From the NCBI GenBank assembly GCA_946699065.1, contig CAMPDV010000288.1, positions 248,001 to 312,000 of the forward strand: a DNA stretch of 64,000 nucleotides, given 5' to 3'. Numbering within the stretch: position 1 is the first letter of the stretch; each line of letters opens with the position of its first letter. Origin of the DNA: Loxodes magnus. Lineage: Eukaryota; Ciliophora; Karyorelictea; Loxodida; Loxodidae. Below the pieces are notes generated by a model that was not told where the DNA came from, did not search any database, and saw nothing but the letters and a program-made list of their open reading frames with translations. Position numbers and translations under genes: made by a program. This document shows positions 25,780 to 38,949 of the stretch, piece after piece.

Positions 25780-26060
25780 CTGACTTAGTAAATTCGCTTT
25801 CTATCTCCTATATATTAATAGCTTTCTGTCCTTTATTTTCGGTTGATTATGTAAATAGAGTAAGAAGACTTTCAATGCGATCTTCTGCAAAAGATGGAAG
25901 CTTAGATATATTTGATAAGTTCTAGGGTATTAACACCCTTAGCTGTGTTTATCTCTAGTGATGATGAAACAAACAGAGAATCTCCTGGCACTGAGCTCTA
26001 AAATTTGATCCTCAGATGAAAAAATTCTAGCTTAAGATTGACAAACAACTTGACTTACGA
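25780..26060. repeat. dispersed segment, related to 31.6-31.9 kb
   Basis: The stretch around tgtttatctctagtgatga matches ttgtatttatctctagtgaa near 31,750, with similar flanks of about 250 bp. It lies upstream of the 24-25 kb TRIM-family copy, as the other lies upstream of the 30 kb copy. Both are probably parts of a duplicated gene or its leader. Confidence 0.5.
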
Positions 26061-26989
26061 AATCAAAGCATGACTCTATTTCATAAACCATTCTCATAAC
26101 TTAGGAGACCAATTAATACCCTTGATCATCAGAATTAGAACCCTTTTCATAAAAGCTAAGTCTTAATACTCAGTTACATAAATAAAAGGATTGGCAACAA
26201 AGTACTCAAAAAAGCCAGGAAAAGAAAAGTTCTACTAACTGTATATTTAAAAAGCTTCAGTTCAGTTGAGCGTTTCTATAAGCTAACACACACTCTGCTA
26301 TAAAAGCTTCTCGTTCTAACATTTTGTAGACAGATTTGAAGAGAAGTATCTCTTATTGGTATTGGGTTAAATAGGAGTGTGATATAAGATGTTAATAGTT
26401 TGTTAGTTGTAAACTTAGAAGCAATATTACGCTTTAAGAGATTATATTTCTTATCCTTTACTAATCATACTAAATGGTAGGCTTATTTTACTAGTTACAT
26501 TTCAATGATGAAGCTTCTTAAGATGGTTATTTTTGAGATCGAAAGCAATTGATAGAGTTACATGGTAATGAAATATGTTAATGAGTAAGTTGTAAAATAG
26601 CTGTTAATCTATAGCATCTGATTGAAAATACTAAATTTCTGACTACTAAAATAAGCCGTTGTAGCAGTATTTGCTTAATAGAAATGAAATCTATTATGTT
26701 ACCTCAGTTCCTCATTTTCTGATGCATTAACTTTCTCCAGCTTGGTGCATTAATTTGGATTTCTTATTAACTTTTTATAATTTCCTGCATATAAAATTTG
26801 AAGCTTCTATGTTATAAGTGGATAGATCTTCCTACTCTTTACTTAGTATTAACTAAGCTGACTCTTTTCTTATTACAGCATAGATTAAATGTCATTTTAT
26901 CATTTTAGCCTTTATTTTAACCTTTAAAGCTATAATTCTTTATTTACTTAGGAAATATCAAATGCTAGTAAGATTAATAGAGAAACAAA

Positions 26990-28760
26990 TTAGTCTTATG
27001 ATAGTTCCTTAGCTAACACTTTTCCCACTTCCTATTGTTTTAGGCTGTCATAGCACATCTTATTAGTTTTAACTATTATTTCCATCCTTCAGCTTTATTT
27101 CCATTATATCTAGATAATCCATCCTGGAAATGCTTTTTCTTTATTTGCAGTCCTATGCTTCTTCAATCATTAGAGCTATATAAATACTTATTCCCCTTCA
27201 TGCTTCTTTTGCCAGTGTTAAAGTTGCTGACTATTACTAATATTATATAATTAAAACATATGTACTCTTTCCTTATTTATAATGTCCTACGAATGTAAAT
27301 ATCATTCTATGTAATTACCCTTTGAAGCAAATTAATATCATATATCTCACAAAGTACCTTTAGAATCTTATCTTCCGATAACTGAAATTTTAATATACTA
27401 TAAGTTCATCCACACTCTCTTTATTCTCAAGGCTTCACTCATATTTCTACTGATCAAACTACTTTTTATTCCTCTTTCCTTTTTAAATACAACTCCATTA
27501 TATAGTAGACTTATTATTACTTCTATAGTTTCTTTTTATTAAAATACTAAAGATCCTTTAATAACTACATTTCAAGCTATTCATACTTAGCTTAGTAATC
27601 CTACTTTAGATTCTAATTTTACTACTTTATTCTAGCTACTCTTATAGTTATTAAGTTGCTTAATTCTACTAGTTCCATGCTCTTTTAGCTTACCTCTTAT
27701 TAGTCTATTCTAGTTCTGCTTTTTTATATAAATTGCTCTATATAGCTTAGTTAAATACTCTATTACTTCAGTTCCTCATCTTATCTCTTTAATCTTTATT
27801 CTGTATGTTTTAATCTAGTCATTCTGCTCTTTATGGCTATTATTCTTACCTAGTTAAACTAATTTTCCTCTATTTACTTTAATAGCTTCTATGTATAATC
27901 TGCTATTGTTAGCTTTTCTCCTTTATAGCTCTTAATTTAAGTTACTAGACTTCGCTTTAGTCTTTAAGATAGGTTTACTTCTTACAAATCCAAGTCATCA
28001 AACTTAATTAATCCTCTGATTAATCCTATCTCAATCTTAGTCAAATAAGTAATTCCTTTTATCTTAAGGAATAATAATTCTTATTATATCTATTTACTAC
28101 TAAACATCTTACACTTAATAGATAAATTAATAAATATCTTAAACTTACTTTTTAAGCTTTACTATACTTAGATAATATTAATATCTTTTGGAATGCTTGA
28201 TACTTTCTTACTATTTTAGTCTTTTAGAAACTAAGAGTTTTAGTAATTTAGTATAAGATATTTATTTATGTTCTTTTAATGAATAAAGAACTTACAAATT
28301 TACAGTTTAAGTTTGTAGTTCCGTTTATATTAATACCACCTAATTCTTTTAACTTTAGTTGCTTCTAAAATCCTTATTTATATACTGTTCTCTATATTTA
28401 TGTGTGAGTTAATTCTTTAGTCATTTCTTAATCCATTAGAATCCTCATTTATTCTACAGTCTACTTAGCTTCTTAGATTAGCTTCTGTTTCTTCTACTAA
28501 TAATTTTAAAATACCAAGATATTTTAAGCTTTTATCTCAATTTTCTAAGTAGCTCATTACTTGCAACACAACAATCTTACAACTTTATTCTTCTTCTAAA
28601 GATAGATTAATGAATCTATCTTTAGTAGTTGATTTAATCAAATAATAATTATATCACATCTAGTAGCAAGTGCTTTTATTTTCCTTTCTACAGTGTAACT
28701 CTTATAAACTTCTCATAACATAATATTTATTCAAACAAAGCTCTGTATTATACATAACTT
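26990..28760 (-). pseudogene. TRIM-kelch family paralogue (copy 2), decayed
   Basis: From about 28.7 to 27.3 kb the minus strand encodes the family's upstream block (RKIKALATRCDIII), then a long coiled coil including TQKLLKQIEENQFNQVRII, LKHTEQRLKRQDEELKQQS and QDYQAKYEQLEMQLLKDLQ. The last 300 bp match the 3' end of the intact gene at the nucleotide level (ataatggaa ... aataggaagtgggaaaa), but the kelch frame is broken there. Family role (E3 ligase with kelch substrate-binding domain) is inferred only from the intact paralogue. Confidence 0.5.
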
Positions 28761-29369
28761 CAATATAGCAAACTTTAGAACTATACAATCATTATATAGA
28801 AAAAGGAATGAGAAAGAAGTTTAATAGATGCTACTTGCTGATGTATATAGAGGATATTAGTTTATAATTAGAAGTTAATAATCTCAATTCGTTTGTTGCT
28901 TAATATGCCAATTTTATAGTAATGAAGCTTATTATACTTACTTATAATCTGATATTCTTTAAACAATGAATGAAGGACTATTGTTCTCTACTGCTAGTAA
29001 TCATTTATTACTTATTTATATGAATGACTATCTTTATGTCTTTATATCTTACTTATTTTCTATCTTTCATATCTTGTAAATAAAAGTTTTAATATCACTT
29101 TCTTATAATAAGCATGTAAGATACTAATTCATCAAATTTAAAACTGAATACTAAAACTAATTTAGACTACTATTATTAACTAATTTATTACTTAGTCTTG
29201 TATCTTTAAAAGTGTAAATATCATGAAATAACATTCTTATTATTATTTTGTTATTTGTAAATCTAACTGTGGGCTTATATAACTTCATTATACCTATCTA
29301 TTTATTATTTTTAACTTCAAATTTTACTTATAACTGACTAAGCTTATTGTTTAGTAACTAAAATAGAGT

Positions 29370-30650
29370 TTATAAATAGCATAGAAATCCTCTTTCTAAA
29401 GATATAAGTTTATTTTAGTTAAATAAAGGTGACTAATACTCTATTTATATAATTAAATAAAACTATTTTTTACTTAAAATTCATAAAATCTATCTCTTCT
29501 TTTTCCCTTTTAGTCCTCATTGCTTCTTTCTTAGGATTACGAGTTCTATCTTATTACCTTATTAGTGAAGTAAAATCGAACAATCTTCAATGAATGTTCA
29601 TAAATACTTAGATTTCTCTATTGTTAGCTTTATTATCTTATAGCTTTATTAGCTCTTTTTATCATCTCTAAATTATCTTCAGTTAACTAAGTTTATCTAA
29701 GAAGTTTAAATCTTTAGATTCCTCATTTCTACTTTTATTCTACTACCTTAATCAAAAATTTGTCTTTCATTCATCCAGTTTTTTACAGAGCTTGCTTACC
29801 TACAAATTATCTAGCTACATTATCAATTTTATTACATTGTAGAGTCTATGTTTGACTGTAGAAGCTTTAAGAGTTGTAATCTTACAAAACTAAGATAGCA
29901 GACTTAATTTGTTCTCCAAGTAGTTTAATCTTAAATTTTATTCTAAATCTGTTTTTCTCTAGATTAATAATTTTATAGTACCTTCTTACTACTAAATACC
30001 TTACACTTAATACTTAAATTAATAAATATCTTATAAGATCTTTTTAAGCTTTACTATTATACTAAATTATTGGTAGTATCTTTTGAAGTGTTAGATACTT
30101 TCTTTATAGTCTTTATTAGTAATAAGTTTTAGATTTAGTATCTTTTCATTTAAGGATTTAATTAACTTAATCATTTAAGTTTAAATTACTTTGTGATTAC
30201 ATTAATACCGCCTAAATTTGCTTAAATCTAGTTATAAGTATCAAATCCTTAATTATATGCTTGCCTCTATATTTGTATGTGATGTAAGGCGTTTAGTTCT
30301 TTTTTAATCCATTAGAATCTTTATTAATCTACAGTCTATTTAGCCTTCTAGATTTGCTTCTGTTTCTCCTAGTGATAAATTTAAAATATCGAATGATTTT
30401 AAGTTTTATGATTCAATTTTCTTATTAGTCTATCACTTGAAATGCAACAAAACTTACAACTTTATTCTTCATTCATCCTCTTCTAAAGATAGATTTGTGA
30501 GTCTTTCTTAAGTAATTGATTTAGTAAAATTATAATCATATCACATCTAGTAGCAAGTGCCTTTATTTCCCTTTCTAATCCATTTTTTCAAAACGATAGT
30601 GAAACTCTTACAAGCTTCTCATATAATAATTATAAGAGTCATGCTATTAG
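29370..30650 (-). pseudogene. TRIM-kelch family paralogue (copy 3), partial
   Basis: This copy aligns with copy 2 over the block LEREIKALATRCDMIII and over the motif IQHFKRYYQQFSIIVKLKK plus QGIQQQEG. A helical tail follows with several TGA-as-Trp codons (KSRNEESKDLNFLDKLSQL, KEAMRTKREKEEIDFMNF). No RING and no recognisable kelch repeats remain. It sits about 2.0 kb from copy 2 in the same orientation, so the two form a tandem duplication. Confidence 0.45.
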
Positions 30651-31539
30651 CATTTTTAACACTAATCTTATTTTTATTTCTATTACTCTTTTATAAGATT
30701 AAACTAGCAAATATTGCTTCATTATTGTAGAGTAACTAGTAGATTAATACTCTCATATAAATATGCTTTCTCTAAAAATACTGAGTCTTATTATATTCAT
30801 CTTAAGTTTATTTCCGAAACTTAATTATAAGAAAATTATGCTAATTATCGTTTTTTAACAAGACTCTGATTATTACATCATACTTCAACATAGCAAACAC
30901 TACAATCATTAGAAAGGAAGGAGAAGGAAGATTAATATTAATTACTTGTTGGAGATAAAGGAACATAAACTTCTTACTAGAAACTTAATAATCTTATTTT
31001 GTTTGTTGTTTAAATTACTAGCTTTATATTAATGAATTTGATCAAACTTGTTTATAAAGTGATAGAAAGATAGAACTTGAGTGACTATTGTTCTCTTATA
31101 CTTCTAATAGAATATTTATTACCTGTTCATGTTTTAATTTCTTTATATATCTTTATTAAGATTTATCTTTCATATCTTTAAATAAGAGTTTAAATAACTT
31201 TCTTATATCATATCTTAACCATATAAGATACTCAGTCATCAAATATTAAAACTAATTTCTAGTTCTATTTTCTACTAAATAATCATTTATTTGTATGTGA
31301 AAATATCCTAAAAGTAAAATAATTACTTTCTTTATGTTTATTTTTTTATCTATAAATCTAGCTGTGACTATATCACTCTATTCTGCGTATTGATTTATTA
31401 TTTTAACTCCAAACTTTTATTTGCTGGGTCTAGATTTACTATGTTTTAGTAACTAGATGTAGGAAGATAATTTAGTAAGTTAGATTCTTGTAACTGATCC
31501 TTTTTATATTCAATTTCTATAGGTTAATTATAATCTCTT

Positions 31540-31950
31540 TTCGAGCTCTTTATGATTCTTAATACTTCTTTAACTTTTACACTTTATTATTTATTTATTT
31601 AGTTTGGTAAGTAAATAATACTTTCAATGTGATTTAATATAAAATAAGCCCTGATTAAGCTTTAAGTTTGAAGGTTTTAGACTAAGATACTTAAAATAGT
31701 TATTTTCATGATAATAGATAAAATCAAGAGTATATGTACCTACAGTTGTATTTATCTCTAGTGAAGAAAAGAAAGATTGTTAAGGAATAATTGAGAGTTA
31801 GAACAAAAGATTCAGATCTTAAAGTCTTCCTGTTTTCTCAGTTTATTGTTATAATATTTAAAGATCAGATAAAATAGTTCTAACTTAAGCTTGATAAACA
31901 GCTTGATTAGCCAAGATACTTTAAATTTAAATTCAAATATAAAAAATAAA
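31540..31950. repeat. partner of the 25.8 kb dispersed segment
   Basis: Similar to 25,780-26,060, including the ctctagtgaagaaaagaaag block and the following cagcttgatta/caacttgactta stretch. It lies directly upstream of copy 3, consistent with duplication of a whole gene unit. Confidence 0.45.
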
Positions 31951-31999
31951 ATATTAAAATGAAAATAACTTCCAATTAATATTTATTATTTTAGGTTTA

Positions 32000-33160
32000 T
32001 AATCTTTAGATTTAGAAATTTACTATTTTATTTCTAAGTAGTTTAGATATCACACTCAATAAGGTCTTAATTTAAAATAGTTTTGCTCTATTACTAAATG
32101 AAAACTCATAAAAGAGTACCAATTAATTTAAGAGAGTCAATATATTTTTAATTATTTTCATTTTATTCAATAAACTAATTGGAATTAAGAATCATATGTC
32201 TAGATTTGATTTCTGGCTCCTTTTCTATATTGTTTAAGTGAATCTTCTTCATTTTTTCGACTTCTAATTCATTTTACTTAACTTATACTTGTTAGCTATT
32301 ATAGCTCTTAATATCATGCATATCTTAGATTCATAATTATTTTGAATGAAAAGAAGACTTAATTGAAGTTCTTTGTATTTTTAATATGTCTTAAAATATT
32401 GAAAAGATTAGAGTTTTAAGTTATGTATTAAAAGTTATATTTCTTGATGATACTGTTGCTCATTGAAAGATCATTAAAGAAAAATGATTAAATGTGATGT
32501 TAGTAACAGATATGATAATTTATATAGTTTTGATTATTTAAGTTTTTTATTGTTCAGAACTAAAGTATAATATATGGTGTTTTGGTTAATAAAATGATAT
32601 ATTAGATATGTTTCAGATAATTACTTTGGGAAAGTTTAAAACGATTAAATCTTTTATAAAGCCCATTTGATTATAAAGTCCATTTTAGATTATTAAAATT
32701 AACTGTTCTTAAATATACTCATTTATTGGTAACTTGGGCTACGTTTAAATGATAAAAAAATTTAATAACTCAGTTCCAATTAATTTGATCTATGAACTGT
32801 TCAAACTTATAAAAGCTAGTTTTTTTTTCTTCTTATGCTATAATTAAAAGATATTTATCTTATTTCTATTTATAAAACTTTAAATTCTACTTATCCTAAT
32901 AAAAGTAGATTAATTTTCCTACTCTTTAACATCTATAGAGGTATTAATTTAAAAAAATGGTTACTTTTACTTTATTTATAATTGTAGAAATCTGATTATA
33001 TATCTATTTATTGTTCTATCCTTTATAATAAAATTTTAAGGATTCATATTTTATTTTTTATTGTGTATAATATTTATAACTGAAAAAAAAGTAAAATATA
33101 AATAAATTATTAATTAGTATTTAGATTAATTTAAAATATGTTATTATTATGTTATGATTG
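32000..33160. other. AT-rich spacer downstream of the intact TRIM-kelch gene
   Basis: No coding-like frame. It would hold the 3' untranslated region of the gene ending at 33163. Confidence 0.4.
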
Positions 33161-33162
33161 TT

Positions 33163-35424
33163 TCAAAGCTAACATTTTTCCCACTTCCTATTGCTTGTTG
33201 CATTTATATCATAATAATATATTATATCTTGCTATTCTGATGAATACATCCATATTTTATTTTTATCATAAATTCCATTATATCAGAAATATTTATTAAA
33301 ATTTGGAAATTTTTATCCATTATCTGCTATATTTTTTCAATCAAATGATAATGTTTACTTCAGATCATTATTATTATCAAATATAAATATTTATTCTTTT
33401 TCTTATACATAAACTGCTTATACAGATTATGCTTCTTTAGGCAATTTTAACGAACCTGATTATTATCATTTATTAATTATTATATCATAAAAGCATATGA
33501 AATCTTTTCTTTGTTTAGAGTTATTTATATCAAATCTTCCTCCAAATGTGAATATCATGTCATATGCATAACAAGTTCCATGTTTAATTCCTTTATACAA
33601 ATGTTGAGCTATCTAGCTGCATTAATTTTCTTTTATATTATATATTTCACATTCAGAAATGTAATCGGATTTAGCATCTTATCCTCCAATAATATAAATG
33701 ATATTTAAATTATCGAAAGATAATGAAGTATATTTTCTGGGAAATATTAGATTAGATTGATTAACAATTTAATTATTTTCTATTTTTAAAGCATTCTACA
33801 GATATGTATTTTAATCATTTCCTCCTACTAAAATTATCTAGGTATTACTAGTCTAATAACAGGAAGTATAACCTTCGCTTATAGATTAAAAATTAGATAT
33901 TGTTGATAAAATCTATGTTTAAGGCATAACTGATATATTTACTGATTAAAGATTATTTGATCCACGTGGTATTCTTAAATAATTAGTTCATGAAATGGTA
34001 GATTTATTATTGTTTCTTATTTTTATTATTTCAAAGTTTTTTAATTCATAATTAAAAATACTTCATCTTATTAATTCTTTTTATTATGACATTTATAAAT
34101 TAAAATTTTCTCTATCTTCATTAAGTTAACTAAGTAACTGTACTTTTTCAGTTAGGTTTTAAATAATCTACTACTTTTATTTTATATCTTACTCTAAATC
34201 TTATTTCTATTAATTCAGTTATTATATTTATTTATTAAGAGTTTAATTATTAACCATTAAAATGCTCGTTTATTCTTCTAGTTACTTGTTCTTTTCTCTA
34301 TAGTCCTTATTTACTTATTTTAGTCCTTCTATTTATTATATAAGCTACTAAGATGTTTTATTTAGCTAAAAATTCTTTTATTTCAATTCTTCTACTTACT
34401 TACTCATGTTTTCATTCGCTTTCTATAAGTTTATTATCTACTCTTTCTATTCTTCAATCTTTATGTCTTATTATTTCTTGTCTTGTTCTATTTTATCTAT
34501 TATATTTCTATTTTCTCTTTACTCTTTCTACAGTTTTTATAGTTATTAATCATAATTAGTTAATGTAATACTAAGATTTGATATTTTATCTTCATAATTT
34601 TTTCTTTGGTTATCTATTTTTTCTCTTTACTTTTCGAATAACTCACTTTCGTAAAGATCTTATAGAACAATGTTGTAAATATATTTGCTTTCTTAGTTTA
34701 AAGCTTTTCAATACATTTAATTTCACTCCTAGTTATGTAACTACTCTTATAAACTATTTATCTTCTATTTCTTTAGCTCGACTTGATCTATAGTTATCTC
34801 TTCAAGTTAGTTTATATCATTTATTTGTTTTTACAAGTTATTAATTTTAGACAAGTTAGAAGATAACTCTTTTTTTGATCTATCGAATTAACTATTAATT
34901 TTATTAAATTGCTACTAGCAAATATGAATAACTTAGGAAATTATTTATTTATTAGTTTCTAAAATAATATTTCTAGTATCTAGCTTAGCTTTATTTACCT
35001 ATCATTGATTTTAATTAAAAATTACTCTTTTATCTTATAAGGAAATAGTTTCTTTTAACTGTTTAAGTTTTATCTTAATTTCCTCTTATAAAGTCTTTAT
35101 TTTTTCCTATACTAACATAAATTCATGATTATGAGTTGACATTAAACAAGTACTACATATAAGTTAATTATCTCTTACACATATTATAGATAACTCCAGC
35201 TGATGTTCTTTACATAGATTCTAAGCTTTAGTTTCTATTGTTTTAAGCTAGTCTACAGATATTGTTGATTTAAAGTTATGAACAGTACAGATTATCATAT
35301 TGTTCCGTTTTATCATTGCGTTGAGACATTTTTCGCAAGCTATACACTTACACTCCATTTCTTTAGGCTTCTTGTTAGTCTCGTTAAACTCATCATCACA
35401 TATCGAACATAGAGTTGCTTACAT
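33163..35424 (-). CDS. TRIM-kelch protein (RING, B-box, coiled coil, kelch repeats), 753 aa
   Basis: A single frame of 754 codons runs from ATG 35424 to TGA 33163-33165 with no indel, TAA/TAG read as Gln. Residues 6-49 are a RING-type cluster (C6, C9, C25, C27, C30, C33, C46, H49). Residues 71-100 are a B-box (C71, H74, C82, C90, C93, H98/H100). Residues about 105-450 are coiled coil. Residues about 500-753 carry kelch-like repeats (ILVGGNDQNTYLQN, IIYIIGGQDAKSDYISECE, IFTFGGRFDINN) and end NRKWEKCQL. Eight internal TGA codons (residues 141, 234, 239, 454, 479, 653, 696, 714) are read as Trp; residue 653 follows YDIIINK, the kelch Trp site. Family role: E3 ubiquitin ligase whose kelch domain binds substrate. 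It is the best-preserved member of the local family. Confidence 0.8.
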
Positions 35425-36189
35425 TTATTATTTGATTTCAACTAAAACTTATTTATTTTAATAGTTCTCTAATTATAAATAAAACTATAACGTATACACA
35501 AATAAGATGCTAATACAACTATTCCTTTCATTTTAATGTGTATACTTAATACCAAAAGGACTGTAGATTTTTATTATTATATTCAAAAATATGATTTATA
35601 ACTTTAGTTATTATCTATGCTATGGCTACTTTAGAAAAAATTAGTCAGTTAAAGTGGAATCAATATAGCAGATGATAGAAGAAGAAAATTTTGGATACTA
35701 AAGGGAGTTAAGTGAAGAGAGATTTTACAGTCTTTATATTGAATAATATTTAAAGATTTTTTCCTTACTTTAAGCAATGTTTTTGAGCATCTTAAAGGAG
35801 AGAGCTTTTGTTGAGATAATAAGTAAGAAAACTTATATTTGAAGAATATTAATACTAAGCCAAGAGTACAGAGTATTATAAGATTTTTAAATAAGGGAAT
35901 TATGCAATCGTTAATAATGCTAAATACTTAAATTAAAGGTGAATTTTCTATATAATTTAAAGATAAAAGTGATAAAAATAAGAAACTTGAAGGCCGGCTT
36001 TTGAATATAATTGGTCTATAGATAAATATTTAGTTATAAGAGTTTGGCGATTTTACAAGGATAGATATTTTAATTTTAAACAACACTATTTTTTTGATAA
36101 CTTTATTTAGATAACTTTGAAGTCTATTTTAGTAATTAAAAATTCAATATCATACAGAGAAAGCTACTATTTTTGCCTAATCTAAAACA

Positions 36190-38930
36190 AACTTTTAGAT
36201 TTTTTAGGTAATTTTCTAAATTAAAGTTCCAAGTCGAGACATTTTTTATCCCTCTCCCTATTTCTTTCTTCAGTTTCTATTTTTGTTACTCTTTTTTCTT
36301 AAATAAATCTTGATTCTAACTTATGCTTTAGCTCATTACAAATGAAGCATTGGCTTTTTTTAGAATTTTTTCGGATATTAATAGTTAAGCAATTCCCTTT
36401 GAAGCAAATTAATTTTATAAGAAAAAACATTTTGGTAATTTAGATAAGCTAAATCGTGAATTCTTATGTATTTCTATACCTTCATCGTTTTTTTATACTT
36501 GCTCAAAGATGATTCTAGTTCTGACCTAGACGGAATTAAATAATTCATAAGGCAACAAATAATCTTAAGGTTAACGATTTTGAGGCTTTTATAAGCCAAA
36601 TTGTTATAAAGAGTTGGTGAGTTCCATTTAGATATTTTATTTATATTTTACTGACCTGGTTTGAAGGCTTTTCTATAGAAATTTCTTAGTTTTGCTTATC
36701 TTTACTTTATCATTTTGTTTTATAATAGAATAAGCTATCTTTCATTGTTCCCTTGCGGTTAATTCCTTCTAAAATATGTTTTATAATATCTTTTCTCTTT
36801 AATTATCTCCATTAGGCTTTTAAAAATCCATCTAGCGGTCTTCTTAAAATTTTTGTAGCAGTTTTCTTATATCAAATTTTATTTGAGTATTCTTCTTAAA
36901 GTACTATTAAATGCAACTGATATTTAATTATGGGTGATGGCTACAAATAATATTAAACTCATAATTAAAATTTTCTTTATCTTAATCTTTCACTTTCCTT
37001 CACCAATTATTGAATCCTTACGTTTCTTTCTTTTTTTATTAATCTTACCATACACCTTACTTGTGTTGCGAAACCACATACATCTTCAGGCAACTTTAAG
37101 TATTATTTTTATTCCTAAATTGTTAGTTTCAATAATTTATCCCTCTATTAGCTATACCATTTTCTTAGATTCTTTCCAAGGTAGACTTCGACTAACTAGA
37201 TTTTTTCTATAGCTTAAAATTTCCTTATCTTGTTTCCTACTAAGATAATTCTTTCTATCCAAATATTGCTATCTACCGTACCCAGCTTATAACCATCTCT
37301 TTTATCCCCATAATTTTGCTGGTTACAATTTATCCTTTTATATCGTAGATATTTTACGTTTGATTAAAAGAATTTAAGCGTTGCATTTTAACATAATTAA
37401 AAGGGAAATTAATTAGTTCAGTTGCTATGTTTTCTTTCTATTATTCTACATTGAGTCCAAATTTTAGCTTTTACTATTAAACTAAATGTTCATGTCACAA
37501 CTTCTTATTCTTAGTCCTCCTAAAACTTAACTAATAATAGCAAATCTAGCCAAACTAATATCTAATAAATCATTCTTTCAAACTCTATTTTTACTAAAAT
37601 AAGAAGGTATCTTTTGATATCTAAAATACCCTCTTACTATTTTTAACTTTGCTTGCAATCTTCTAAATCTATCATTTCTATCTATAAGTTCAAAGTTTTA
37701 TTTATTTGACTTTTATATACTCCTATAGTTATGCTTTTGTATTATATTTGTATCCTTTCCATTCACATGAAGATCTTAGATATTCTTCAGTCTAATTAGT
37801 CTTTTTTCATATTTTCTATAAGTCAATTATTAGTTCTTAAATATCTGAATTATCCAAGTTTTAGCTTCAATTTTCTCAGTTAGTTTTTAATCTTGAGTAG
37901 TTGGAACTTATAGTTCTATTTTATTTTTTATCTCCCTTCTAAATAAAAATCAGTTAACTTCGTCTTATCATTTAGATTTACTCATATGTTTATCATATCT
38001 AATTAGAACAATCAAACTTGGATTTCCTTTATAAATCCTAATTTTCTAATCAACACTATGACTTTCGCAGGTTTCTCTTAAGATTAGAATCGGAATTATT
38101 CTTCTATACTTAACTATTTTCATCAATAAGTTTATAGTTTTAAAAGTGAGTTTATCTTATGATTATTTAGCTTAATTAGATTGAAAATTCTACTAATAAA
38201 AAGTAATTTTCTATAGTTATTTGATTTAATAATTTTAAGCTAATAATTAATTAGATACTTTAAGCCTTTTTTAAGTTACTTAATATTTATTAAAATATAA
38301 ACCTAAAAGTAAAGAACTAATTCAAAAATTTCCTTTTATAAACTACTTCTTAATGGATTGATATTTGCATCAAGTTATTTTTAGCTATCTATTTTCTATC
38401 CAAATTTGGCTTTTTTTCTTAAAATTATTTATAAATTATGGCCCCAAGATTTAGTAACTCAAGTCTCACCATTTCATTTTTGCTTCACTTTTTCCTTTTC
38501 AGCCATAACTTGCAAATCTTTCATAGCTTCATCTTTTAACTAATCATAATCTTCTTTTTTATTTAACTCCTACTTTCATATTTCCTGTTCTGATTCTTTC
38601 GTTTTTGCATCTTCATAAGCTTCTATTTTTATACCTTAAAAATAATTCTTTAAACCTGTATGCTATTAATGCTAAATCTTCTAGCAGGTCTTTATGGACG
38701 CTTAGCGAGCTTCAACTTATTTTACTTTCTTCTAATATAATTACTCTATTTAAACTACCAAATTATAGTACGAAACAATCTCAAGAGATTTTTAATACTA
38801 ATTTAGGCTTAAAATTCTTAGGGCTTTTAGGAAGTGCTGATCACTCTAATCTAATCCAATATTTGCCAATTATCAGTCTTTTACTTTTACTAGTATTAAA
38901 CATTCTTTATTATCTACGTTTAAGATGAAA
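36190..38930 (-). pseudogene. TRIM-kelch family paralogue (copy 4), partial
   Basis: At 38.9-38.4 kb the minus strand reads as a charged helix (EAYEDAKTKESEQEI, a TGA, KQELNKKEDYDQLKDEAMKD). 38.1-37.5 kb resembles the block shared by the 24, 28 and 30 kb copies (IRYDKHMSK). Near 36.4-36.2 kb there is a Cys-rich cluster (ICFKGNCL, QCFICNELKH) followed by a helix (ETEERNRERDKK). Frames change repeatedly. It may comprise two neighbouring fragments rather than one gene. Confidence 0.35.
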
Positions 38931-38949
38931 ATTGTCAACCCTTTAAAAT

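Noticed and set aside
35002-35004. Internal TGA as evidence that the TRIM-kelch gene is a pseudogene
   Set aside because: The frame continues for 600 more codons without an indel into well-formed kelch repeats.
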